From NCBI GenBank assembly GCA_031288765.1, contig JAITQV010000538.1, positions 1 through 7,268 on the forward strand: DNA of 7,268 nt, read 5' to 3'. Shown here in pieces: positions 1-6,626 of the stretch. Both the position numbers and the translations under genes were made by a program. The notes below the pieces were generated by a model. The model was not told where the DNA came from. It saw only the letters and a program-made list of their open reading frames with translations, and made no database searches. This stretch comes from Planctomycetaceae bacterium. GTDB lineage: Bacteria > Planctomycetota > Planctomycetia > Pirellulales > Thermoguttaceae. Position 1 is the first letter of the stretch; the number at the start of each line of letters is the position of its first letter.

Positions 1-7
1 AAAAATG

Positions 8-33
8 GATAGTATAAAAAATTACTATCTTTT
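8..33 (+). terminator. Weak AT-rich terminator-like hairpin
   Basis: A 7-bp stem (8-14 pairing with 23-29, GATAGTA with TACTATC) encloses an 8-nt AT-rich loop and is followed at once by four T residues. A run of A residues precedes it, so it could act in either direction. The stem has only two G-C pairs, so it would be weak. It may end a gene lying to the left of the window. Confidence 0.22.
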
Positions 34-323
34 GGACAACGACCCTGATGTTTTCGCTTGCACTTGACCTATAATTCTATGAGATTCTAATAAATTGCAA
101 CACAATCTTTCGTGTTACAATACGAAGAAGGTATGCAAAAAAACAAAAAAAGTTACCTCGAATACAAGACGAGATCAAGTTTTTGTGTATTCCACCTTCA
201 CCGTTCTTCCATTTTGCGTCAAAATTCCCAACTCAAAAATAATTCTGCCTTGAAACATCCTCCAAACAAAAAATATCCTCCCAAAACCAACTTCCTCCCC
301 CCAAAAATGTGTATATACTTTTG

Positions 324-422
324 ATGACAACCGGGGGCAATCCCACGGCAAACGGGGGCAATCTCATGACAAACGGGGGCAATCCCATGACAAACGGAGG
401 CAATCCCGCGACAAACGGGGGC
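324..422. repeat. 21-bp tandem repeat, about 4.7 units
   Basis: Five head-to-tail units begin at 324, 345, 366, 387 and 408. The first four are full 21-mers and the last is cut after 15 bases. The consensus is roughly ATGACAAACGGGGGCAATCC plus a final C. Units differ by one to four substitutions, with no length change. Since 21 is a multiple of three, the minus strand reads through as a seven-residue repeat of the form P-P-F-V-x-G/R-L. I find no start signal or flanking domain to make that a real protein. Runs of five G per unit give the tract a strong G/C strand asymmetry. Confidence 0.85.
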
Positions 423-619
423 GAAATTAGTGAATAGTTAAAAAATTCCGCTGAAATAGTGCTAAATATTTTATCACAGTTTTGTGGAAAGTATAGGTCG
501 GCAATTCTGATATACTGAGCGGTGAACGGCAAAAGTTAAACCAAAAACGGTCGCCAATATGCTGTAAATTTGATGGAACAAAACAGAGATCGACCCTTTT
601 CCTTTTCAATCCATCATCA

Positions 620-646
620 CCGCCTCATTATTGTTCGGAGAGGCGG
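620..646. other. Small GC-rich stem-loop
   Basis: CCGCCTC at 620-626 pairs perfectly with GAGGCGG at 640-646 across a 13-nt loop. No T-run follows on either side, so an intrinsic terminator is not supported. It lies in the gene-poor leader about 330 bases before the diaphorase start. Its 7-bp stem and 13-nt loop are similar in size to the hairpins in the later repeat island (8-bp stem, 13-nt loop), but the sequence differs. A role is not evident and chance pairing is possible. Confidence 0.25.
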
Positions 647-977
647 AGAACGATGGCATGGAATCGCGATCTGTTTCGGTGTTCACCTCTCTCGAAACAA
701 TTTCTTCCTCTTGCCCCCAAAGTTCCCCAAGCCTCTTCGATAATGTTGCCGCGTGTCTTGACAAGCAACCCGCTCAGGCGATAATAATAATTCCTGACTA
801 TTGCCCCTGAAAATTTTCGGAAAACATCAGGCAAATAACTCGTTTATCGGGAATTGCCGCCGTAAAATAAATTGCAGCCAACCCCCGAAATCTCACGGAA
901 ATAGTATTTTGATTCGTTTTGCGTTTCGTCCGTGCAACGTCAATCCGAAATCACCAACCCTCAAAACCCTCTTCCCA

Positions 978-2912
978 ATGTCTATTACAAAAGAATTTTT
1001 GCAAAATTGTACGGCAAAATTTAACCGTGCAATGAAAGGCGCAAACCGGCGAGTCGTTATTTGCGCCGGAACCGGTTGTGTTGCCAATGGTTCGCTCGAA
1101 GTCTTTCACGCTCTTGAGAAAAAAGTGCAGGAAATCGGAATAGATGTTCAGGTTCAACTCCGTTATGAAGACGGCGAACCGGACGGCAGTACCAATACTG
1201 ATACCGATACCGATTTTTTACGCCTTTCCAAGAGCGGTTGCCAAGGTTTTTGCCAGATGGGACCGCTTTTAAGTATCAGTCCCGACGGCATTTTATACAC
1301 CAATGTCAAAGTTTCCGATGTCGAGGAGATTGTCGAAACGTCCATCAAAAATAAGGGAATTATCGAACGTCTTCTCTATGTTGACCGGCATAATAAAAAC
1401 CGGAAATGCACCGGACAAAAAGATATTCCGTTCTATCAGCAGCAAACACGGGTAACACTCAAAGCGTGCGGCGTGTTTGAGCCGGAAGATATTTACGAAT
1501 ATATCGCTAACAACGGCTACGAAGCGGCACGGCGGGCGTGGACGGAAATGACGCCGGAGACGGTTTGTGAAGAGATTGAGGTTTCGGGGCTTCGCGGGCG
1601 CGGCGGCGGCGGGTTTCCAACCGGTAAAAAGTGGAAATTCGCCCTCAAAGAAAAAAATCCGGTGAAATATGTTATTTGTAACGCCGATGAAGGCGACCCT
1701 GGGGCGTTCATGGACAGAAGCGTTATGGAAGGCAACCCGCATTGTGTTCTCGAAGGCATGATGATTGCCGCACGCGGGATTGAAGCAACGGAAGGCTATA
1801 TTTATGTGCGTCTCGAATATCCGCTTGCGGTGCAACGGGTTCGCAAAGCGGTTGCCGATGCCGAAAAACTCGGTATTCTGGGCGGCAATATCTTTGGAAC
1901 AGGTCGTTCTTTCCGAATCCGTGTTATGGAAGGTGCGGGGGCGTTTGTTTGCGGTGAGGAAACGGCGTTGATAGCGTCTATTGAAGGTGATCGGGGAATG
2001 CCCCGCCCTAAACCGCCGTTTCCGGCTCAAAGCGGTTTATGGGGAAAACCGACCGTTATTAATAATGTCGAAACGCTTGCGGCGGTGCCGTTCATCATGC
2101 TCGAAGGCGCAAAAACCTACCGAAAAGTGGGAACGGAGGGTTCGCCGGGAACAAAAACATTCGCTCTGACCGGTCATGTTGTCAATACCGGTCTTATCGA
2201 AGTTCCGTTTGGTACGACATTGCGGAAAATTATTTTCGATGTTGGCGGCGGAGTGATTGACAACAAAGGCGATATTTCAAATGATTATTTCAAAGCGGTT
2301 CAGATTGGCGGACCTTCCGGCGGGTGTCTGACGCAGGAACATCTCGATTTACCGTTGGATTTTGATTCTTTGAAAACGGTTGGGGCGATGGTGGGTTCCG
2401 GCGGTTTGGTCGTAATGAACAAAGGAACGTGCATGATTCAGATGGCGCGTTTTTTTATGCAGTTTACGCAAAACGAATCATGCGGAAAATGTTTACTTTG
2501 CCGTGAAGGAACCAAACAGATGTTGGCGTTGCTGGACGATATTATTGCCGGCAACGGAACTCAGGAAACGTTGGATATTTTGGATCAGGTTGCCCGAACA
2601 GTTTCCAAAGGTTCGCTTTGTGCTTTGGGCAAAACCGCTCCCAATCCTGTACTTTCGACGATTCGGCATTTTCGGGAGGAGTTGGATGCGCACGTATTCC
2701 AAAAGCGTTGTCCTGCGGGGCAGTGCAAGAGTTTGGCGAGACCGGAGATTTTGGTTGATAAGTGCAAGGGTTGCACTGCCTGTTCCAAAAAGTGTCCGGT
2801 TGGGGCGATTACCGGCGAACGCAAAATGCCGCACGTGATTGACGCGGAAAAATGTATTAAGTGCGGCGAATGTGCGAGAACTTGTAAATTCGGGGCGGTG
2901 ATTGGTGTTTGA
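978..2912 (+). CDS. HydB/HndC-type NAD(P)H diaphorase subunit (NuoF-like)
   Basis: This 644-residue protein should pass electrons between NAD(P)H and iron-sulfur clusters through FMN in a cytoplasmic complex. Domains in order: a thioredoxin-like [2Fe-2S] domain with C29, C34, C88 and C92; a NuoF core with the nucleotide/FMN glycine-rich loop GRGGGGFPTG (207-216), NADEGDPGAFMDR (235-247) and CGEETALIASIEG (325-337); an SLBB-like segment near 391-425; the [4Fe-4S] ligands C502, C505, C508 and C548; and a C-terminal ferredoxin domain with two CxxCxxCxxxC motifs (596-606 and 626-636). This order and length fit HydB of bifurcating [FeFe]-hydrogenases and related NADP-reducing hydrogenase or formate dehydrogenase subunits; which enzyme it serves cannot be told. 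All ligand residues look intact. The ATG at 978 is chosen because family-like sequence starts there, although no Shine-Dalgarno is seen. An acidic TNTDTDTD stretch (72-79) is unusual. No partner gene is adjacent. Confidence 0.93.
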   Translation: MSITKEFLQNCTAKFNRAMKGANRRVVICAGTGCVANGSLEVFHALEKKVQEIGIDVQVQLRYEDGEPDGSTNTDTDTDFLRLSKSGCQGFCQMGPLLSISPDGILYTNVKVSDVEEIVETSIKNKGIIERLLYVDRHNKNRKCTGQKDIPFYQQQTRVTLKACGVFEPEDIYEYIANNGYEAARRAWTEMTPETVCEEIEVSGLRGRGGGGFPTGKKWKFALKEKNPVKYVICNADEGDPGAFMDRSVMEGNPHCVLEGMMIAARGIEATEGYIYVRLEYPLAVQRVRKAVADAEKLGILGGNIFGTGRSFRIRVMEGAGAFVCGEETALIASIEGDRGMPRPKPPFPAQSGLWGKPTVINNVETLAAVPFIMLEGAKTYRKVGTEGSPGTKTFALTGHVVNTGLIEVPFGTTLRKIIFDVGGGVIDNKGDISNDYFKAVQIGGPSGGCLTQEHLDLPLDFDSLKTVGAMVGSGGLVVMNKGTCMIQMARFFMQFTQNESCGKCLLCREGTKQMLALLDDIIAGNGTQETLDILDQVARTVSKGSLCALGKTAPNPVLSTIRHFREELDAHVFQKRCPAGQCKSLARPEILVDKCKGCTACSKKCPVGAITGERKMPHVIDAEKCIKCGECARTCKFGAVIGV

Positions 2913-3061
2913 TCGCAAATTTCCGCAACAGCGGACAAAAATCAGTGAATAGATAAAGCGAATAGATAATATGTCTATGGAATTTTTTGAGCGTGTAAAA
3001 ATTTTGGCGAAAAATCTCATGTTTAATATCTATTCGGTTCTTTGTTTTCAGTATTAATACT

Positions 3062-3290
3062 GAATCTTAACTCCGCAAGGGGCGAGATGTGTATAACCGG
3101 CGGTGAGGCGTAGTGCAACCGCCGGATCGAATATCCCTTTTTTCACAAAGCCTTGCGAGGGCGATAGAATCCAGCCCGCTGCAATGCGGCAAGTAATGGT
3201 CAACAAACCATCAACGCCCTGAAAAGGCATCTTATTTTAGTGGGGAGTGGAGGGTTGATCGTGGAATAATGTAGAGGCGAAATATTTTTC
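3062..3290 (+). repeat. Composite hairpin repeat, unit A (degenerate)
   Basis: Unit A begins with GAATCTTAA and is the first of two related copies; matching landmarks at both ends lie exactly 242 bases apart (3062/3304 and 3254/3496). It carries CTCC-GCAA-GGGG (3071-3082), an 8-bp stem CCGGCGGT/ACCGCCGG (3097-3104 with 3118-3125, 13-nt loop), GCCTT-GCG-AGGGC (3150-3162) with one G-T pair, and a stem at 3178-3190 with one G-T pair. The tail shares 21 identical bases with unit B (3254-3274). Its final palindrome (from 3271) and the GCCCTGAAAAGG stem are decayed relative to B. Confidence 0.8.
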
Positions 3291-3303
3291 GTCATGGAAA
3301 CCG

Positions 3304-3540
3304 GAATCTTAACCCCGCACGGGGTGTGATGTGCATAACCGGCGGTGAAGCGCAGCACAACCTACGGATCAAATAGTATGGATTAGATAGCATATTGTCC
3401 TATGCCCTGCAAGGGCAATATAAGCCAGCCCGCCGCAACGCGGCGGGTAAACCACTCGCCCTGAAAGGGCAATATATTTTAGTAGGGAATGGAGAGTTGA
3501 TCGTGGAATAATGTAGGGGCGAAAGATGTTTCGCCCCTAC
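3304..3540 (+). repeat. Composite hairpin repeat, unit B (best preserved)
   Basis: Five hairpins follow one another: CCCC-GCAC-GGGG (3313-3324); the R hairpin (3339-3346 with 3360-3367, 13-nt loop, two internal mismatches); GCCCT-GCA-AGGGC (3406-3418); an 8-bp perfect stem CCCGCCGC-AAC-GCGGCGGG (3429-3447); GCCCT-GAA-AGGGC (3458-3470). A 28-bp palindromic hairpin closes the unit (3513-3540, 12-bp perfect stem GTAGGGGCGAAA with a GATG loop). The order matches unit A. No open reading frame of family interest spans it, and no transposase is nearby, so it looks like a non-autonomous or structural repeat. Confidence 0.85.
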
Positions 3541-3620
3541 CAACAACGGGATTTACGAATTTTTAAATTGTTAATCGTAAAATTGGCAAAGAGTTGCCGA
3601 CCTTTTGGGTTGTTAATCAA

Positions 3621-3666
3621 GAGGTAGGCAACCGTTCGCCGAACGGTTGCGTCGGTGTTAGCCGAC
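3621..3666 (+). repeat. Element G hairpin plus adjoining small stem-loop
   Basis: After GAGGTAG (3621-3627), GCAACCGTTC (3628-3637) pairs perfectly with GAACGGTTGC (3641-3650) over a three-base GCC loop. A second small stem follows, GTCGGT-GTTA-GCCGAC (3651-3666), with one T-G pair. A reverse-orientation relative of the first hairpin, including the AAGAGGTAG flank, lies at 7180-7209. A relative of the second, in the same orientation, is at 7120-7135. The two small hairpins therefore behave as separable modules. No T-run follows, so a standard terminator is not indicated. Confidence 0.8.
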
Positions 3667-3689
3667 TAATTTTTGTTTCCGTACGGCAA

Positions 3690-3785
3690 CCGGAATCTTA
3701 ACCCCGCAAGAGGTGTGATGTGCGTAACCGTAGGTGGATCGCAGCGCAACCTATGGATCGGAATCTCACAAGGCAGGCAACCGTT
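3690..3785 (+). repeat. Partial hairpin repeat, copy C, with truncated element G
   Basis: CCGGAATCTTAACCCCGC at the start matches the head of unit B. The R hairpin is CCGTAGGT (3728-3735) with ACCTATGG (3749-3756) around a 13-nt loop, with one G-T pair. Instead of the rest of unit B, the sequence continues GATCGGAATCTC and then CAAGGCAGGCAACCGTT (3769-3785), which is the first half of element G. This R-then-G order is the same as in copy D at the window's right end when read on the minus strand. The truncated G reaches the first base of the flavoprotein gene's stop triplet. Confidence 0.75.
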
Positions 3786-4618
3786 TAAATAGTATCAAGA
3801 TAATGATTCAAAGAACATTGTTCCTCTTCGCAATACATTTTTTGGCGCGCCATCAGAATGTCCCAGTCAATTTCCAACGCGTTAAACTCGGGACCATCCA
3901 CGCAAGTAAATTTCGTCTCCCCGCCCACCGTTACCCGACAACCTCCGCACATTCCCGTGCCGTCAATCATCACACTGTTCAAACTGGCAACCCCGCGAAC
4001 CCCAAACGGAGCAATCGTCCGAGCACAAAATTTCATCATAACCGCCGGACCAATCATGTAAACACAACCAATCTCTCTTGCCCGCCCCTCAAGAATCTCC
4101 CGAAGCGGACCCGTAACCAACCCCTTCCTGCCCGCACTGCCGTCATCCGTCGTAATAATATGCTCATCACTCACCGCCGAAAGCTTCTCCGTCCAAAAAA
4201 GAAGTTCTTTCGTTCTGGCTCCCTGAATCGAAATAACCCGATTCCCTCCTTCACGTAACACACGAGCAATCGGATACACCGGAGCTGTTCCCACCCCGCC
4301 CGCAACCATCACCACCGTCCCCAATTCCCCCACCTCACTCGCGTGTCCAAGAGGTCCAATCATCGCCGGAAGTTTTTTTCCCGCCTTTAACCCGACCAAC
4401 TTCCTCGTCGATGTTCCAACCGCCATAATAACCAGCGTTACCGTCCCCGCCGCACGATCAAAATCCGCAACAGTCAACGGAATCCGCTCGCTCAACTCCG
4501 CATCGGACATCACCATCACAAAATGCCCCGCCTGCGCCTTGCCCGCCAACCGCGGATGCTCAATAACCATCTCAAAAATGTTCGGCGCAATCTCGTCGTT
4601 TTTCAGAATCGGTAACAT
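3785..4618 (-). CDS. NfnA/SudB/PyrK-like FAD and [2Fe-2S] electron-transfer subunit
   Basis: This 277-residue protein is a ferredoxin-NADP reductase-fold flavoprotein, closest by pattern to the small subunit of NADH-dependent ferredoxin:NADP oxidoreductase (NfnA) or sulfide dehydrogenase SudB. It should bind FAD and NAD(H) and feed electrons to a larger partner. Visible signatures: the FAD-binding RIPLT (45-49), the nucleotide-binding AGGVGTAPVYPIARVL (106-121), and a C-terminal [2Fe-2S] site D219-x4-C224-xx-C227-x11-C239. An Asp as the fourth ligand is known in Nfn structures. A CEEEQC segment (263-268) follows near the end. I prefer the ATG at 4618 over a TTG at 4666, since the extra 16 residues are a hydrophobic stretch absent from the family's usual start. 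The large subunit (NfnB/SudA) or PyrD is not adjacent. PyrK is the main alternative identity. Confidence 0.88.
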   Translation of the reverse strand: MLPILKNDEIAPNIFEMVIEHPRLAGKAQAGHFVMVMSDAELSERIPLTVADFDRAAGTVTLVIMAVGTSTRKLVGLKAGKKLPAMIGPLGHASEVGELGTVVMVAGGVGTAPVYPIARVLREGGNRVISIQGARTKELLFWTEKLSAVSDEHIITTDDGSAGRKGLVTGPLREILEGRAREIGCVYMIGPAVMMKFCARTIAPFGVRGVASLNSVMIDGTGMCGGCRVTVGGETKFTCVDGPEFNALEIDWDILMARQKMYCEEEQCSLNHYLDTI

Positions 4619-4681
4619 TGAAATCAAAAAAACCAAAAAATATGTTAAACCAAAACTCACACCCAATATTTAATAAGAATG

Positions 4682-4710
4682 ATTGTATAGACGGACACCG
4701 ACACTGACAA
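4682..4710 (-). promoter_or_regulatory. Near-consensus sigma70-type promoter for the flavoprotein gene
   Basis: Read on the minus strand, TTGTCA (4710-4705) and TACAAT (4687-4682) are separated by exactly 17 bases; each hexamer differs from consensus at one position. Transcription would begin near 4675, leaving a leader of roughly 57 bases before the ATG at 4618. A transcript starting there would barely precede the alternative TTG at 4666, which also favours the ATG. Consensus hexamers are less reliable in planctomycetes than in enterics, so this is a sequence-based prediction only. Confidence 0.55.
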
Positions 4711-4887
4711 TAGCCTTGCCGTGTTTTTTTGCAGTTTTGTGATTGGCGGTTGGCGGTTTGTGATTACGGAATCCCAAACCCAAACCATAAATCCTTTTTT
4801 TTCGTCAAAGTCGGCATAACCTTACTGACGATAATCCCAAAAGAATGTCTCCAAAGACATAAAACCAAAAATAATTCTCAAAAAAAC

Positions 4888-4893
4888 GGAGGA
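4888..4893 (+). promoter_or_regulatory. Shine-Dalgarno for the secreted protein gene
   Basis: GGAGGA ends 10 bases before the ATG at 4904 and is the only strong ribosome binding site in the window. It fixes the start of the 551-residue protein, which opens with a good signal peptide. The divergent intergenic stretch 4619-4903 holds, besides this site and the minus-strand promoter, a short region with repeated TTGGCGG/GTGATT words (near 4738-4766). I could not pick out a plus-strand promoter. Confidence 0.8.
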
Positions 4894-4903
4894 TACACGA
4901 AAA

Positions 4904-6559
4904 ATGCACCGGAGCTTTTACCTTAAATCACGGTTCGATAGGATATTTTTTATCGCTCTTTTTCTTTCGGCGGTTTTCATTGCCGGAAAAACCAACGCCG
5001 TTGAAACGGAAGAAAATACACCGGATATCGAATCGGCAAAAACTGTTGATAACGACGACATCGAAACAAAAGTCGATTCGCCGATTAAAGTTGCTCAGGA
5101 AAATTCCGCCGGTAAAGGAGTCGTCTGGGGTAAATCAAATAAATTGAGAGATTCGGAACCCCAAACCGCCGCCGCCCCAAAAACAAATTCCGAAACCCCA
5201 AAACCGCTTCCGGCTCAGAAAACAACCGTTCAACGCCCTGTTTCCGCCGTCCGCCTCCCCGAAAAAGCAGAACCGGTAAAAAATTCCGCCGCTCTTTCCG
5301 AAGAAAAATTCCTCTTGAAAAGCAGCCGGAGAAGAGGTTCAACCGATTTGGTGGAGACCTTGCTCGAAGTAACCGGTGATGTCAAACAAGTCTCAAATGA
5401 CCTCAAAGCCACCACCGATAAAATGGAAGTTGTTGCCGGTTTTCGCTATGAAGAAAGGGTTGATCAGTTTTCGGTTTCCACAGGTCCGCTGGTCAGTATC
5501 CGGCAATACAACCTCGCTAAATCAAAAATGAAAATCGGCGAACAAATCAAAATGCCGGAACTTGATGAGGAATTGCAAACAATTGTTTGTTCGCTGGAAG
5601 GCGACAAAGTTTCGCTTTTTTCGCCGCGCGGTTCGTTGCGCGGGGAACAATTGCTCTTGGTTGAAGACTTGCCCGGAAACACCCTGACACTTGACCGGCT
5701 TTTGCCGAATACGGAAATGCGTGTCGGTGATACGTGGAAAATTTCCGACAGTGTTCTCCGGTCGTTCCTTTCGGTGGACGCCATAACGGAAAGCAATGTC
5801 GAAGCGGTTTTGACGGCGGTTGCGGACAAAATGGCAATGATTGAAGTTGTCGGCGATGTGAGCGGCGTATATCTGGGTGCGGCAACGGAAATGTCGATTC
5901 GGGCTAAATTTCAGTTTGATCTGTCCGCTCAACGAATTAACTGGCTCGGTCTTTTAATTGAGGAAAACCGCTCGATTGGGCATGTCGGTCCCGGGCTTGA
6001 TTTGGTGGCGCGGCTTCAGGTTAAGATTTCGCCGATTGACGCTCCGCAGGTGTTGACGGACGAAGTTGTTCGGGAAATCAATGTCCGACCCAACGACAAT
6101 GTCCTGAAACTTAAATATGACGGCGGTAAAGCTCCTTGGCGGTTTTCGCATGATCGGGATTGGTATGTTTTTCAGGACGATCCGCAAACAACGATTCTCC
6201 GCAAATTGCACAAAGGCGAACTTGTTGCTCAGTGCAATATCGCCGATATGGGCAAAGTCGATATTAAAACGATGACCACTTTGGATAAGTTCAAAAGGGA
6301 ATTGGCGGAGGGTCTTGGGAAAAATTTCGGTAAAATTGCCGCCGCCGAAGAACATGTCAACAAATTCGGATATAAAATTTTTACGGTTTTGATTGACGGG
6401 ACAGTTGAGGAGTTATCGCTTCGCTGGATTTACAACTTGATGACCGATCAAAACGGTCAACAATCAGTTGTGGTGTTTGTGGTGGAAGCCGACATGCTCG
6501 AACAATTTGCCGACGCAGACGAAGTGTTGCTAAAAACTTACCAAATGGGGAAAAAATAA
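4904..6559 (+). CDS. Secreted two-domain planctomycete-type protein of unknown function
   Basis: I do not recognise a named function. The 551-residue product has a Sec signal peptide (basic start, hydrophobic core about 14-28, likely cleavage after TNA at 32) with no lipobox cysteine. Next come an acidic then Pro/Lys/Thr-rich unstructured linker (33-145), a beta-rich globular domain (about 150-380) and a second globular domain (about 390-551). The middle domain includes LLPNTEMRVGDTWKI (266-280), a pattern like that in DUF6263-type envelope proteins, and GHVGPG (359-364). The C-terminal part has the strand/helix rhythm of PsbP-like or DUF1795 folds (RFSHDRDWYVF, 413-423; SLRWIYNLMT, 505-514). 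These fold guesses are from pattern memory. The overall architecture looks like a conserved planctomycetal family. It probably acts outside the cytoplasmic membrane. It is followed after 67 bases by another co-directional gene and may share its transcript. Confidence 0.85.
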   Translation: MHRSFYLKSRFDRIFFIALFLSAVFIAGKTNAVETEENTPDIESAKTVDNDDIETKVDSPIKVAQENSAGKGVVWGKSNKLRDSEPQTAAAPKTNSETPKPLPAQKTTVQRPVSAVRLPEKAEPVKNSAALSEEKFLLKSSRRRGSTDLVETLLEVTGDVKQVSNDLKATTDKMEVVAGFRYEERVDQFSVSTGPLVSIRQYNLAKSKMKIGEQIKMPELDEELQTIVCSLEGDKVSLFSPRGSLRGEQLLLVEDLPGNTLTLDRLLPNTEMRVGDTWKISDSVLRSFLSVDAITESNVEAVLTAVADKMAMIEVVGDVSGVYLGAATEMSIRAKFQFDLSAQRINWLGLLIEENRSIGHVGPGLDLVARLQVKISPIDAPQVLTDEVVREINVRPNDNVLKLKYDGGKAPWRFSHDRDWYVFQDDPQTTILRKLHKGELVAQCNIADMGKVDIKTMTTLDKFKRELAEGLGKNFGKIAAAEEHVNKFGYKIFTVLIDGTVEELSLRWIYNLMTDQNGQQSVVVFVVEADMLEQFADADEVLLKTYQMGKK

Positions 6560-6626
6560 GATTGAATCAAATCGAATCTTTCCGTCTTTTCCCGAACAAT
6601 TACGGAATAAATACTTTTTTTTAACG

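Larger units (their letters stand above)
1..977. other. Gene-poor leader region upstream of the diaphorase gene
   Basis: I see no convincing protein or RNA gene here. Short reading frames exist on both strands, but they overlap one another, have no recognisable domains and no ribosome binding sites. One of them owes its sequence entirely to the 21-bp tandem repeat. AT-rich DNA fills the first 330 bases, followed by the repeat and a mixed-composition stretch up to the diaphorase start. A reading frame in phase with the diaphorase runs back to an ATG at 801, but its 59 extra residues are basic, low in recognisable structure and unlike the family, so I treat 801-977 as leader. No HydC/NuoE-like gene, the usual upstream partner of such a diaphorase, is present. 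Confidence 0.6.
2913..3784. other. Repeat island between convergent genes
   Basis: No gene is supported in these 872 bases. They contain two composite hairpin units (A and B), a short spacer, element G and a third partial copy (C). The spacer at 3541-3620 includes a small stem (GGCAA 3585-3589 with TTGCC 3594-3598) and two copies of TTGTTAATC (3568-3576 and 3610-3618). Just after the diaphorase stop there is a 5-bp stem (2922-2926 with 2931-2935) without a T-run, and GAATAGATAA is duplicated at 2947-2956 and 2960-2969. No classical rho-independent terminator was found for either flanking gene. The hairpin array itself may slow or stop convergent transcription (inference). Confidence 0.75.

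Noticed and set aside
70..75. Exact TATAAT hexamer
   Set aside because: No acceptable -35 hexamer at 16-18 bases upstream and no gene downstream within several hundred bases.
508..516. Extended -10 like TGATATACT upstream of the diaphorase
   Set aside because: No -35 partner at usual spacing and more than 450 bases from the gene start; one motif in AT-rich DNA is expected by chance.
233..532. Minus-strand 99-codon frame with a PPFVMGL-like heptad repeat
   Set aside because: The repeat is fully explained by the 21-bp DNA tandem array; there is no ribosome binding site, signal peptide or recognisable domain around it.
628..834. Minus-strand 68-codon frame upstream of the diaphorase
   Set aside because: No recognised motif, no ribosome binding site and a composition explained by the surrounding DNA; could not be supported as a gene.
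801..977. N-terminal extension of the diaphorase from the ATG at 801
   Set aside because: The 59 added residues do not resemble any HydB/NuoF start, and family-like sequence begins soon after the ATG at 978; open frame alone is weak support.
1293..2030. Long antisense frame of 245 codons inside the diaphorase gene
   Set aside because: It lies wholly opposite a gene with intact conserved motifs and its product is rich in Arg, His, Phe and Asn without a domain, typical of a shadow frame.
3062..3785. CRISPR array
   Set aside because: The repeats are long composite hairpins with unequal spacing and no regular spacers, and no cas gene is present.
3734..4258. Plus-strand 174-codon frame opposite the flavoprotein gene
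   Set aside because: It is antisense to clear FAD and [2Fe-2S] motifs, starts within a repeat hairpin and has a low-complexity Asn/Arg/Pro/His-rich product.
4664..4666. TTG start for the flavoprotein gene, adding 16 hydrophobic residues
   Set aside because: The predicted promoter would leave almost no leader before it, the codon is weaker than the ATG at 4618, and family members begin near the ATG.
6580..6622. 6-bp stem (TTCCGT/ACGGAA) followed by eight T residues between the last two genes
   Set aside because: The loop is 16 nt and the T-run begins eight bases after the stem, so it does not fit an intrinsic terminator well.
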